From: Anaerolineales bacterium UBA1429
Lineage (GTDB): Bacteria; Chloroflexota; Anaerolineae; UBA1429
DNA length: 46,492 nt
Assembly: GCA_002329325.1 (NCBI GenBank)
Contig: DCTX01000036.1
Span: forward strand, 1-46,492
Direction of reading: 5' to 3'
Shown piece by piece: positions 14,727-23,082 of this stretch (the first letter of the stretch is position 1; the number at the start of each line of letters is the position of its first letter). The notes under the pieces are model-generated. The model ran no database searches, was not told the DNA's origin, and worked only from the letters and a program-made list of their open reading frames with translations. The translations under genes and the position numbers were made by a program.

Positions 14727-16997
14727 CTAGAACGCCGCTACCTCGGGCAGGTGGCGGGCCAGCTCCTCTCGCACGGCCTGCTTCATGGCGTCCAGGCGCT
14801 GCTGATCCACCGCCTCAAAGCGCAAGGAGAGCTTGGGCGAGGTGTTCGAAGGGCGGATCAGGGCCCAATCGCGCTCGCCAAAGTAGATGCGCGCCCCGTC
14901 AATGTCGATCACCCGCAGACGGCTGGCAAAGGCGTCGCGGACCTTTTCCACCACTTCTTCCTTCAGATAGTCAGGGCAGTCGACGCGCAGCTCCGGCGAG
15001 CTGACATAACGCGGCAGCCCGACCAGCAGGTCGGCGATGATCTGGCTGAGGGGCAAACCCGCCCGATCCAGGTAGTTCATCAGGAGCGCGGCGGCATAGA
15101 GGGCATCGTCGAACTCGATGGGCGGGTCGCTAAAGAAGACGTGCCCGCTCAATTCGCCGCCGATGACGGCGCCCTCCTGGTGCATCCGCGGCAGGATCGA
15201 GGTGTTGCCGCACCGCGCCATGATGGGGATGCCGCCGTACTTGCGCACCCCATCAAAGAGCATCTCAGAGCAGCGCACCTCCAGCACGACCTTGCCGGGC
15301 CCCTGGCGCAGCGCCTCGCGGGCGTAGAGCAGCAGGTACACGTCGGGCGGGACGATCTGCCCCTTTTCATCCACGATCCCGATGCGGTCGCCATCGCCGT
15401 CAAAGGCGATGCCCACGTCGCAGCCCTGCTCCACCACCGTGCGCGCCAGATCGGCCAGGTTCTCGGCCTCGCTGGGATCCGGGGCGTGGGCGGGGAACGT
15501 TCCATCGGGCTCGCAGTAGAGTGGCACCACCTGGCAGCCCAGTTCGCGCAGCAGGCGCGTCGCCAGAGGGCCGTTGACCCCATGGCCGGCATCCACCGCG
15601 ACCTTGAACGGGCGGCTCAGCTCGATCCTGTGCAGCAGGCAGTTCAGGTAGGGATAGATGACGTCGCGGGCGCTGTGGCTGCCCTGGCCGCTGGCAAAGG
15701 CGCCGCTGGCGATCAGCCGCTCGATCTTTTGCAGCTCGGCGCCCGCCAGGGGCTCCATGCCCACCTGGAGCTTGAGCCCGTTGAACTCGGCGGGGTTGTG
15801 GCTGGCGGTCACCTGGATTGCGCCATCCACCCAAAAGTGGTTCACGGCAAAGGAGGTCAGCGGGGTGGGGACCTGGCCGATATCCAGCACCTCGCAGCCG
15901 GAGGCGGTCAGGCCGCGGATGGCGGCCTGGCTGAACGGCCCGGAGCTGGGCCGCGCATCGTGGCCTACGACGATCTGGCGGCGACCCGTGCGCCGCTGCA
16001 CATAGGTGCCAAAGGCGCGCCCCATGGTCTCCAGCACCGAATTGGTCAGCTCGGCGCCTACGATGCCGCGGATGTCATACTCGCGAAAGATGGCGCGGCT
16101 CACGGAGAGCTGCTTCTGTAGGGCATAGTCGTGCAGCAGAGCGCGGAGCGCATCGCCCAGCTTGTCCGGATCGTGGCGCACCACCAGGCGACGCTCGCCC
16201 GTGAGGGGATCGTCCTGGAGGACCTCGGTGGCCAGGTTGCGCAACACCAGGATCGCCCCCTCCACCAGCACCATCTCCTGGGCTGTATCGGGAAAGACGG
16301 CGATCTGCGACCCGTCGTTGACCACCAGTTGAGAGGCCACCAGGTCGGCGGCGCTCTCGCGGTAGCGCTGCAGGACCTCAGGGCTGATGGCGCCCTCGTG
16401 GTGGGCCAACACATAGTCAAAGCGCAGGCCGCAGTGCTGCTGGATGGTGCGCACGTGGTCGGCGACGGAGTAGCCCTCGGTCTGGTTGGGCTGGGTCATC
16501 AGATTGCAGACAAAGATCTTGCGGGCGGCGCTCTGGCGCACCGCCTGGTTGATCTCCTTGATCAGCAGGGAGGGGATCAGGTTGGTGAAGAGCGACCCCG
16601 GCCCGATGACGATGGCGTCGGCCCTGGCCAGGGCCGAGAGCACCTCGGGGGTGGGGCGAAAGTCGCTGGAAGGGTGCCCCATCACCTCGGAGATCAGGAA
16701 TACGCGGCGGATGGTGCAGCCGGCGCGCCCCTGGGTGATGGCGCTCTCGCCCACCAGCCGGGTGCCATCGCTGAGCTCGGCGCACACCTCCACCCGATCC
16801 AGCGTCGGGATCAGGACCTCGTCGGCGCTGGCGCCGATGGAGGAGTGGAGCTGGGCAAAGGCTGCCCCGGCGTTGGCCGGCGGCACGACGCCGATGACAT
16901 CCCAAGGGGCGTCGCGATAGGCCGAGACGAGCATCGCCAGCCCCTGGGTGCCGGCAAAGGCTACCACCTGGGCGCGGTCGTCAGGCGTTGTGGACAT
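14727..16997 (-). CDS. GlmR/YvcK-like domain fused to phosphomannomutase/phosphoglucomutase
   Basis: A 756-residue two-domain protein. Residues about 1-290 match the YvcK/GlmR/CofD-like family: IPTLDRVEVCAELSDG, VIGPGSLFTNLIPSLL and FVCNLMTQPNQTEGYS are hallmark segments of its C-terminal half. The N-terminal nucleotide-sugar region is shortened by about 75 residues, and the usual GGGTG loop reads AGTQG. Residues about 300-756 are a full alpha-D-phosphohexomutase: FREYDIRG start, catalytic Ser399 in TASHNP, metal loop DGDGDR near 535, sugar loop GGELSGH near 612 and phosphate loop RPSNTSP near 714. The loops resemble PMM/PGM (ManB/AlgC) more than GlmM, whose last loop is usually RPSGTEP. The ATG at 16997 follows GGAGGAG. 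GlmR stimulates GlmS in B. subtilis, and glmS is the convergent neighbour. Confidence 0.88.
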   Translation of the reverse strand: MSTTPDDRAQVVAFAGTQGLAMLVSAYRDAPWDVIGVVPPANAGAAFAQLHSSIGASADEVLIPTLDRVEVCAELSDGTRLVGESAITQGRAGCTIRRVFLISEVMGHPSSDFRPTPEVLSALARADAIVIGPGSLFTNLIPSLLIKEINQAVRQSAARKIFVCNLMTQPNQTEGYSVADHVRTIQQHCGLRFDYVLAHHEGAISPEVLQRYRESAADLVASQLVVNDGSQIAVFPDTAQEMVLVEGAILVLRNLATEVLQDDPLTGERRLVVRHDPDKLGDALRALLHDYALQKQLSVSRAIFREYDIRGIVGAELTNSVLETMGRAFGTYVQRRTGRRQIVVGHDARPSSGPFSQAAIRGLTASGCEVLDIGQVPTPLTSFAVNHFWVDGAIQVTASHNPAEFNGLKLQVGMEPLAGAELQKIERLIASGAFASGQGSHSARDVIYPYLNCLLHRIELSRPFKVAVDAGHGVNGPLATRLLRELGCQVVPLYCEPDGTFPAHAPDPSEAENLADLARTVVEQGCDVGIAFDGDGDRIGIVDEKGQIVPPDVYLLLYAREALRQGPGKVVLEVRCSEMLFDGVRKYGGIPIMARCGNTSILPRMHQEGAVIGGELSGHVFFSDPPIEFDDALYAAALLMNYLDRAGLPLSQIIADLLVGLPRYVSSPELRVDCPDYLKEEVVEKVRDAFASRLRVIDIDGARIYFGERDWALIRPSNTSPKLSLRFEAVDQQRLDAMKQAVREELARHLPEVAAF

Positions 16998-17012
16998 GGG
17001 CTCCTCCAGAAT

Positions 17013-17034
17013 GCCTTGCGCAGGCGCACAAGGC
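17013..17034 (-). promoter_or_regulatory. Leader hairpin just upstream of the GlmR-PMM ribosome binding site
   Basis: On the minus-strand transcript, GCCTTGTGC pairs with the complementary strand ending GCGCAAGGC over about nine pairs including a wobble, with a short loop. It ends a few bases before the GGAGGAG of the fusion gene, inside a leader of about 130 nt. A regulatory role is only a possibility. Confidence 0.35.
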
Positions 17035-17132
17035 GGGGATGGGTAGGGAAGATGGTGCGCGCTCAACGGGGCCAGGCCGCGCCAGATGAGCGCTGGGCCT
17101 CGTCGGCGCGTTCACCCGCGTTGGCTGGCCGG

Positions 17133-17161
17133 ACTATAGCATGCGGCAAAAGCGCTGTCAA
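17133..17161 (-). promoter_or_regulatory. sigma70-type promoter for the GlmR-PMM fusion gene
   Basis: Minus strand: TTGACA (17161-17156), a 17-bp spacer, TATAGT (17138-17133). Predicted start near 17126, giving a leader of about 130 nt before the ATG at 16997. Confidence 0.78.
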
Positions 17162-17205
17162 CCGTCGCTGCGGCCGCCCGGCCGGCCCCGGCGTGCAGGC
17201 GTCGC

Positions 17206-18189
17206 CTAGGCGCGGTAGGGATCGTGGGCCTGGAACGCCTCCAGCATGGCCTGCTTCTTCCAGAGCGGCACGCCGATGGCCTCGCCATCGCCATAATCGG
17301 AGAGCACGAACCCGCCCTCCGGCGAGGCCCATTCGCGCAGGAGCAGGGCCGCTTCTTCGGCAATGGCCTCGCGCCCCTGGAAGGGGAGGGTGGCCTGGAT
17401 ATCGCACAGCGATTCAAAGCAGAGCCGCCCCCGAAAGCGCGCGCCGACCTCCTCGATGCCAAGGGCGCGCGGCTGCTGCAGGTTGATCACATCCAGGCCG
17501 ATCTCGATGAGCGGCTCCAGGATGGCGTTCACCTTGCCGCAGGAATGCATCCACACGTCCCAACCCTGGGCATGGGCCGCCTCAAAGATGCGCGCATAGC
17601 GCGGCTGGAAGAAGCTGCACCACATCCGCGGGCTGACGAAGGTGGCCGTCTCGCTGCCCCAATCATCGGTAAAGCTGAACCCGTGGATGCGCCCCAGGAA
17701 GCGCGCCCCGATCTGCGCGATGACCCGCAGGTCGAACTCGACGATGCGATCGGCCAGGTAGGCCATCCGCCCCGGGTCGGTGTGCAACTCGGTGAGGACG
17801 TTGGTCATGCCGCGCAGGCTGTGCATGCGCTCAAAGAGCAGCATAAAGATGCTCGTGAGCACGTACTTGCCCTCGGAGCCGGCAAAGCGCTGCTCCATGC
17901 CCGCATAGTAGGCGGGATCATCCGCGTCAGGCCAGTGATAGGCGGCCTCCGCTCCCCAGTCCTCCAGGGGGTGGCCGCGCACCTGGCCCATGTTCGCCAC
18001 CTCGCTGCGCTCCCACCGGCAGCCCCACTCGTCGTACGTCTGGCGGCGGGCATGATCGCCGGTGCCGACGGCGTTGGTGCCGACGACGTGGGTGTCATCC
18101 AGCCCCAGGCTGGGGAAGCGGATGGGCAGGCGCTCGGGCCCCTCAAAATGCACCGCCCGCCGGACCACTTCGTAGGACGACATCCCCAT
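17206..18189 (-). CDS. Uroporphyrinogen decarboxylase-fold protein (UroD/MtaA-like), last gene of a five-gene operon
   Basis: A 327-residue protein of the URO-D superfamily in the methyltransferase-like branch rather than HemE. The metal-site motif HSCGKV is visible in WMHSCGKVNAILEPLIEIGLD order, followed by a LCFESLCD strand. The segment where a third metal Cys often occurs reads FVLSDYGDG, so the complete HxC...C set of MtaA-type corrinoid methyltransferases is not obvious. The start ATG at 18189 is preceded by GGAGGG. It lies 11 bp after the glucokinase gene, the last of a co-directional operon starting at 22837. Such genes often accompany sugar-catabolic clusters in Anaerolineae and Planctomycetes, but the substrate is unknown to me. 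Confidence 0.8.
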   Translation of the reverse strand: MGMSSYEVVRRAVHFEGPERLPIRFPSLGLDDTHVVGTNAVGTGDHARRQTYDEWGCRWERSEVANMGQVRGHPLEDWGAEAAYHWPDADDPAYYAGMEQRFAGSEGKYVLTSIFMLLFERMHSLRGMTNVLTELHTDPGRMAYLADRIVEFDLRVIAQIGARFLGRIHGFSFTDDWGSETATFVSPRMWCSFFQPRYARIFEAAHAQGWDVWMHSCGKVNAILEPLIEIGLDVINLQQPRALGIEEVGARFRGRLCFESLCDIQATLPFQGREAIAEEAALLLREWASPEGGFVLSDYGDGEAIGVPLWKKQAMLEAFQAHDPYRA

Positions 18190-18200
18190 CGTTCCCTCCG

Positions 18201-19211
18201 CTACGAAGCGGCCTGCAGCCGCTCGAGTCCAAAGGCGGCGGCCCCCAACAGCCCCGGCTGCGGATGGGTGACCAGGTGCACCGGCATCATCTCCACCAGG
18301 TACGAGAGCCTGCCCTTGGATTGAAACGCCTCCATAAAGGGGCCGTTTGCGATCGCCTCTCGGAGGCGGTACGACACACCGCCCGACAGGTATACACCCC
18401 CCGTGGCCATTACGGTGAGGGCCAGGTTGCCGGCGGCCGCCCCCAGGATGCGCACAAACATCTCGACGGTTTTGCGGCAGATCTCGCAAGAGCGCTCGCC
18501 GTCCAGCCCTGCGGTGACGATGACCGGAGTCGGGTCCTCGGCGGCGGCCAGCTCCTCCGCCAGCCAGGCGGGTTCGCTGGCGTGCCCCTCGTCGCGCAGG
18601 AACTCGTAGAGGTTGACCATCCAGCGGCCAGAGCAGACCCGCTCGACGCTCACATGGGGGTAACGCTTGCGCAGGTAGCGCAGCAGCTCAACCTCCAGAT
18701 CGGTATTGGGGCTAAAGCTGCTATGGCCGCCCTCCGAGGGCATCGGGCGATAGCGCCCGTTTTCGCAGACCAGGTACGCCTGCCCCATGCCCGTGCCCGG
18801 CGCCACCACCGCCAGGGTACCGCCTAGCTGCGGCGTGCCTTCGTTCAGGGTCTGCAGATCCTGGGAATGCAGATTCGGCATGGCATTGGCGATGGCCTGC
18901 AGATCGTTGATCAGGGTGACGCGCCGCACCCCCAAGGCCCGGGCCAGCGATGCCTCGTCGAGGGACCAGGGCAGGTTCGTGCCCGTGGCACGCCCCTGTA
19001 CGACAGGCCCCGCCACGCCGAACACGGCCTCGTCAGCGCGCACGCCTTCCGAGGCCAGAAACGCTCCCGCAGCGCTTTCGAGATCGGGATAATCGACGCT
19101 GCGCACAGTTGTGGCCGCCAGTGGCTGATCCAGACCCTCACTGGTGCTGTAAATCGCCAGATCGATCTTGGTGCCGCCGGTGTCTCCGGCCAGCAAGAGT
19201 ATATCGCGCAA
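18201..19211 (-). CDS. glk: Glucokinase (Glk family)
   Basis: A 336-residue ATP-dependent hexokinase-fold enzyme. The phosphate-binding loop AGDTGGTKIDLA is near the N-terminus. TNLPWSLDE, the catalytic INDLQAIA segment, the second phosphate loop PGTGMGQAYL and the sugar-binding SEGGHSSFSP follow, as in Escherichia coli Glk (not the ROK subfamily with its Cys-rich zinc motif). The TTG at 19211 is chosen because AAAGGAAGG lies just upstream and the GDTGGT motif then falls close to the N-terminus. It would feed glucose or a related hexose into glycolysis, consistent with the glycan-degrading neighbours. It sits 41 bp after the amidohydrolase and 11 bp before the UroD-like gene. Confidence 0.9.
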   Translation of the reverse strand: MRDILLLAGDTGGTKIDLAIYSTSEGLDQPLAATTVRSVDYPDLESAAGAFLASEGVRADEAVFGVAGPVVQGRATGTNLPWSLDEASLARALGVRRVTLINDLQAIANAMPNLHSQDLQTLNEGTPQLGGTLAVVAPGTGMGQAYLVCENGRYRPMPSEGGHSSFSPNTDLEVELLRYLRKRYPHVSVERVCSGRWMVNLYEFLRDEGHASEPAWLAEELAAAEDPTPVIVTAGLDGERSCEICRKTVEMFVRILGAAAGNLALTVMATGGVYLSGGVSYRLREAIANGPFMEAFQSKGRLSYLVEMMPVHLVTHPQPGLLGAAAFGLERLQAAS

Positions 19212-19252
19212 GGCGCCTTCCTTTCTACAGTGTGGGCCCATCGGGCCTCTCC

Positions 19253-20017
19253 CTAGTGCGCCTCGATGCCGAGCATACGAGCCGCATTGCCACCAAATAC
19301 TAGTTTCTTCTGTGCCTCGGTCAAGTCCTGGTACACCACCTGGCGCAGATCCCACTCAAAGCGCATGGGGCAGAAGGGCGTGTCGCTGCCATAGCAGATA
19401 CGCTCAGGCCCCAGGGCCGCCAGGGCCTTGTGGATCTTGCGGTATTCGACCTCAGAGTCGATCAGGAACCAGTTGGGGTGTTCCGCGGCCAGGTCTGCCA
19501 CGGCGTCGGCGATATCAGGCAGGCCCGAGCCCCCCATGTGCACGATCATGATCTTGAGCTCGGGATAGCGGGCCGATATCTTGGCGATGCGGAAGGGGTG
19601 TGTCTTCTCAAAATCGTTGGCCCCGCAGTGAAAGGCTAACACCAAGCCAGCCTGGGCGATGCGCTCGATCAGCGGCAGACTCAGGTTAGGATCGTCAATA
19701 TAGTAACCGTCGCGCGCGCCGTTCAGCTTGACGCCCCGCACACCGTAGACCTCGATGCAGCGCTCCAGCTCCTGCAGGGCGACATCCAGCCCAAGCAGAG
19801 GGTTCACGCCCCCAAAGGGGATGATCCGATCCGGATGGGCGCGGTAGGCGGCATGGATGGCCTCGTTGTCCGGCGCGATGGCCCGCGTGTACGACACCAT
19901 GGGCCATGTGATGGCCTTGTCCACTTGGGCGGCATCCAGGCGGCGCAGCAACTCGTCCACGCCGATGCCGCTGCCGTTGCTCGGGGCTGCCAGATGGCAA
20001 TCCGCATCAATGCGCAT
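19253..20017 (-). CDS. Amidohydrolase-2-family metal-dependent hydrolase
   Basis: A 254-residue TIM-barrel protein of the COG2159 amidohydrolase group. The N-terminus reads IDADCHLAAP, where the usual first metal motif would be HxH in IDxHxH; the first His position is Asp here. Later metal-site elements are present: the AFHCGAND strand, the IVHMGGSG strand and CYGSDTPF carrying the final Asp. The C-terminal GNAARMLGI is a typical ending. The ATG at 20017 follows GGGAGGG. The reaction is unknown; family members act as decarboxylases or lactonases. Operon position between sulfatase and glucokinase suggests work on a sugar-derived intermediate. Confidence 0.82.
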   Translation of the reverse strand: MRIDADCHLAAPSNGSGIGVDELLRRLDAAQVDKAITWPMVSYTRAIAPDNEAIHAAYRAHPDRIIPFGGVNPLLGLDVALQELERCIEVYGVRGVKLNGARDGYYIDDPNLSLPLIERIAQAGLVLAFHCGANDFEKTHPFRIAKISARYPELKIMIVHMGGSGLPDIADAVADLAAEHPNWFLIDSEVEYRKIHKALAALGPERICYGSDTPFCPMRFEWDLRQVVYQDLTEAQKKLVFGGNAARMLGIEAH

Positions 20018-20096
20018 CGTACCCTCCCTTGTTCCAGTATCATTGTGCCGATCTCTTGTCTCGGCGCCGGGCGCCCTCGGTCCTCGATCGTCTGGG

Positions 20097-21530
20097 TCAG
20101 TAGCCGCCCACCCTCGGCTGGCCCGGGTTCGTGGCCAGCATAGCGGCGTCGAACATCTGCTGCAAGAGCGCCCACTTGCGCTCTACCTGCTCCGGCTCCC
20201 ACCAGCTGTTGTGGCACTCCTTCGGATCCTCGCGCAGGTCGTACAGCTCGCCGATCTCCTGGCCGTGGTAGGCCACCAGCTTATAGCGGCCATCGAAGAG
20301 CATGTTGGCATGGCTGGCGTGCGGCAGGGCCAGAGCATCGTGATACTCGCATCGCACAAAAGGCCTGTGGCAGTGCACGTTGCCGCGCCCCACCAGCAAT
20401 GGGTAGAGCGACCAGCCCTGCATGGCATCGGGCACCGGCAGCGCTGCGGCATCCAGCAAGGTGGGCGCCAGGTCCACCAGCTCCACCAGGGCGTCGCTCA
20501 CCAGCCCTCGCTCCCAGTGTCCGAGCCAGGAGAGGATCAGCGGCACGTGCAACGCGCCCTCGTAAAAGCGACAGCCCTTGAGCCGCAAGCCGTGATCGCC
20601 CAGCATCTCGCCGTGATCGCTGGTAAAGACCACCAGGGTGCGCCCGCGCTGGCCTGTGGCGTCCAGGGCATCCAGCATGCGCCCAACGACGTGGTCCAGG
20701 TGCTCGATCTGGGCATAGTAGGCGGCCACCATCGCCCGTGCGTCATAGGCATCGGGCGGGGTGGGATTCGTCGTCTGGTGGTCCACCCCGCGGAACAGGC
20801 GTTGCTGCTCCTCCTCGCCCTGGCACCAGATGGGCAGCGGCATGGCGTCCACATCCATGCGGGCCCAATACTCGGGCGCCGGGTCCATGGGCGGGTGCGG
20901 ATCGAACGGGTTGACGCTCAGCAGCCAGGGCCCCTGGCGCGCCTCTCCCATAAAGGCGATAGCCTCCTCCGCACACCAGGTGGTCTGGTGGTAGCGGGCG
21001 GCGATGCCCGGCCGGTACTCGCCCTGGATGCGCCAGCCATCGGTGGCCTCGCCGCCATAGGCGGTCTCCCAGTCCACGCCCTGATCCAGCAGCCAGCGAT
21101 GATAGGCGTGGGCCTCGGGGGGCCAGCCCGGTCGCGGCCTGGGGGCGTGGCTCCAGCGAAAGACGCGATAGCCGTCGTCCACCCGCGGTTCGACGCGGCC
21201 GTCGGCGGCGGCCAGGTGCAGCTTGCCCACCAGCCCGCAATCGTAGCCCGCATCGGCGAATCGCCTGGTCACCAGCTCCAGGTCGCCGGGAAAGAAGGCG
21301 TTGCCATTGCGATGCACGCCCACGTTGCTCGGGTAGCGCCCCGTCAGGAACGACGCGCGGCTGGGCGTGCACACCGGGCTCTGACAGTAGGCGCGGGTGA
21401 AGGCCACTCCCTCGGCGGCCAGGCGATCCAGGTTGGGCGTGCGGATGACGTCGTTGCCCAGGGCATGGATCGTGTCATAGCGCTGCTGATCGGTGCAGAT
21501 CCACAGAATGTTGGGCTCGTCTCCCGTCAT
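20097..21530 (-). CDS. Sulfatase (formylglycine-type, family S1)
   Basis: A 477-residue sulfate ester hydrolase of the alkaline phosphatase superfamily. The N-terminal metal motif ICTDQQRYD and the activation motif VCTPSRASFLTGRYP are present; Cys54 would be converted to formylglycine. The second metal region is visible as VVFTSDHGEMLGDHGL. No signal peptide is seen, so the enzyme appears cytoplasmic and would desulfate imported oligosaccharides or monosaccharides. Its ATG overlaps the stop of the FAD oxidoreductase gene as ATGA, showing translational coupling. No formylglycine-generating enzyme or anaerobic maturase was found in the window. Confidence 0.92.
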   Translation of the reverse strand: MTGDEPNILWICTDQQRYDTIHALGNDVIRTPNLDRLAAEGVAFTRAYCQSPVCTPSRASFLTGRYPSNVGVHRNGNAFFPGDLELVTRRFADAGYDCGLVGKLHLAAADGRVEPRVDDGYRVFRWSHAPRPRPGWPPEAHAYHRWLLDQGVDWETAYGGEATDGWRIQGEYRPGIAARYHQTTWCAEEAIAFMGEARQGPWLLSVNPFDPHPPMDPAPEYWARMDVDAMPLPIWCQGEEEQQRLFRGVDHQTTNPTPPDAYDARAMVAAYYAQIEHLDHVVGRMLDALDATGQRGRTLVVFTSDHGEMLGDHGLRLKGCRFYEGALHVPLILSWLGHWERGLVSDALVELVDLAPTLLDAAALPVPDAMQGWSLYPLLVGRGNVHCHRPFVRCEYHDALALPHASHANMLFDGRYKLVAYHGQEIGELYDLREDPKECHNSWWEPEQVERKWALLQQMFDAAMLATNPGQPRVGGY

Positions 21531-22837
21531 GGGACGGCCTCTGCGCCCGAAAGGATGGCGCCGGCCTCGGCCAGGCTCTGTCGCAAGGCCTGATGGGGGA
21601 GCTGCCTCGGCTGGCAGCCGACGCGCACGCTCAACGCGGCGGCCTCTCCCGCCGCCTGGCCGGTGACCATCACGGGCGGGATCAGGCGCACCGCCTGCAT
21701 GGTCCAGTGGTCGGTGCTGACGCAGCGCCCCGCCGTGAGCAGGCCATCCACCGCGGTGGGCACCAACGAGCGGTAGGGCAGGTGGATCAGGCCGCCCCCG
21801 GCAAAGCCAAGGCCATGCAGCCCGATGGTGTCATCGAACGCGCGTTGGCCCCGCACGTCCGCCTCGGTGAGCTCGTACAGGCCGCGGATGCGGCGGCTCT
21901 CGCGCACGCCGAGCTGGGGCGCGATGGCCAACAGGCGCACGTCCTCGAACCCGGGCACGTTGGCCTTGTAGAATGCCAGAGAACGAGCGATGCGCTGACG
22001 GAGCTCGTACTGGGCGTAACTCAGGTCGCGCACGTCAATGGCGCTCAGTTGCCCCTCGAACATGGCGTGCAGATCGCTCTCGTCGTGATAGGTGGTGCCA
22101 TCGCGCTTGTCCAGCCCCAGGATATTGATCCAGTAGACGCCGATATCGCTGTGGGGCGTGGTGTTGGGCCCCAACAGGACGCCGCCCTCATCCAGCACGG
22201 CTCGGCGTAGCGCCCGGGCGCGCTGCGGCTCGCCCTGGGCAAAGGCCCGCCAGCGCTCCCGATCCACCCCGCCCACCTTGATGTTCAGGCCGATGCGCTG
22301 ATAGCCCATGTCAAAGGCGGCGCCTGCGCTGGCGGCCAGATCGCCATCGCCGGTGGCATCCACGCACACCTGGGCCAGGATGGCCTGCCGGCCCGACTTG
22401 GTCTCCAATATCGCCCCTGCAACCCGACCGTCTCGCAGGTAGGCGCTGGCGGCCCAGGCGTGGAACCAGAGCTGCACGCCCGCCTCGTGGCACATGGCGT
22501 CTGCCACCACCTGCAGCCACTCCGAATCCACGTGCAGGTGGGTGGGGCTATCCTGGGCCAGGCCGCCCACGGCCTGCAGGCGCTCCATCGTCTCCCACAC
22601 AAGCCCGCCCATGACGCGTCGCCCCGCGGTGTCAAAGATGCCATCCATATAGAGCACCAGGCCGCCGGTGGCCAGGCCGCCCAGGCAGCCATAGCGTTCC
22701 ACCAGAGCCGTGCGGGCGCCTCGGCGCGCTGCCGCCACGGCGGCGCAGTAGCCCGCCGGCCCGCCGCCCACAACCAGCACATCCACCTCGTCCAGGACGG
22801 GGATCTCGCGGGCGGGCTCGTGTATCGTCTTCATCAT
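21527..22837 (-). CDS. FAD-dependent oxidoreductase (FAD_oxidored, PF12831-like)
   Basis: A 436-residue flavoprotein, first gene of the five-gene operon. The dinucleotide motif VLVVGGGPAGYCAAVAAARR (about residues 18-38) is followed by ALVERYGCLGGLATGG, typical of this family, and a C-terminal GRCVSTDHWTMQAVRLIPPVMVTG-like region in which the FAD ribityl site is completed (GQAAGEAAALSV). Substrates of the family are mostly unknown; relatives accompany glycan-degradation genes. The ATG at 22837 (or the adjacent ATG at 22834) follows GGAGAGAGG. The stop overlaps the sulfatase start. A promoter at 22876-22904 should drive the operon. Confidence 0.87.
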   Translation of the reverse strand: MMKTIHEPAREIPVLDEVDVLVVGGGPAGYCAAVAAARRGARTALVERYGCLGGLATGGLVLYMDGIFDTAGRRVMGGLVWETMERLQAVGGLAQDSPTHLHVDSEWLQVVADAMCHEAGVQLWFHAWAASAYLRDGRVAGAILETKSGRQAILAQVCVDATGDGDLAASAGAAFDMGYQRIGLNIKVGGVDRERWRAFAQGEPQRARALRRAVLDEGGVLLGPNTTPHSDIGVYWINILGLDKRDGTTYHDESDLHAMFEGQLSAIDVRDLSYAQYELRQRIARSLAFYKANVPGFEDVRLLAIAPQLGVRESRRIRGLYELTEADVRGQRAFDDTIGLHGLGFAGGGLIHLPYRSLVPTAVDGLLTAGRCVSTDHWTMQAVRLIPPVMVTGQAAGEAAALSVRVGCQPRQLPHQALRQSLAEAGAILSGAEAVP

Positions 22838-22875
22838 CAGGCCTCTCTCCAGGTGGGCGCACCCATGATGAAGCG

Positions 22876-22904
22876 ATTCTAGCATGGGCACACGGCGGCT
22901 GCAA
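22876..22904 (-). promoter_or_regulatory. sigma70-type promoter for the FAD oxidoreductase-sulfatase operon
   Basis: Minus strand: TTGCAG (22904-22899), 17-bp spacer, TAGAAT (22881-22876). Predicted start about 22869, 32 bases before the ATG. Confidence 0.7.
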
Positions 22905-23010
22905 GCCGCACAATGCGCAAGCCGTGGCGGCGAGAAAGCGCGCCGGAATACGTTCCGGGGGACAGGGCAAGCGGGTTGGGCTGGCCGCAGCGACCAACGC
23001 CGGGCGCCAT

Positions 23011-23039
23011 TTGTCCTGCGGGCCGGGAACGGGTACCAT
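23011..23039 (+). promoter_or_regulatory. Candidate promoter for the divergent UroD-like gene
   Basis: TTGTCC (23011-23016), 17-bp spacer, TACCAT (23034-23039); predicted start about 23046, 37 bases before the ATG at 23083. Moderate match. Confidence 0.5.
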
Positions 23040-23082
23040 AGGCCCGGCGTTACCCGCCAGGCAACCATGAAAGAGGGACGAT

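Noticed and set aside
14688..16121. Plus-strand open frame starting inside the 38-bp palindrome
   Set aside because: Shadow of the GlmR-PMM fusion gene.
16417..16905. Possibility that the shortened GlmR-like region comes from a frameshift
   Set aside because: The alternative minus-strand frame here encodes low-complexity sequence without the missing YvcK motifs, and the real frame is continuous from a good ribosome binding site.
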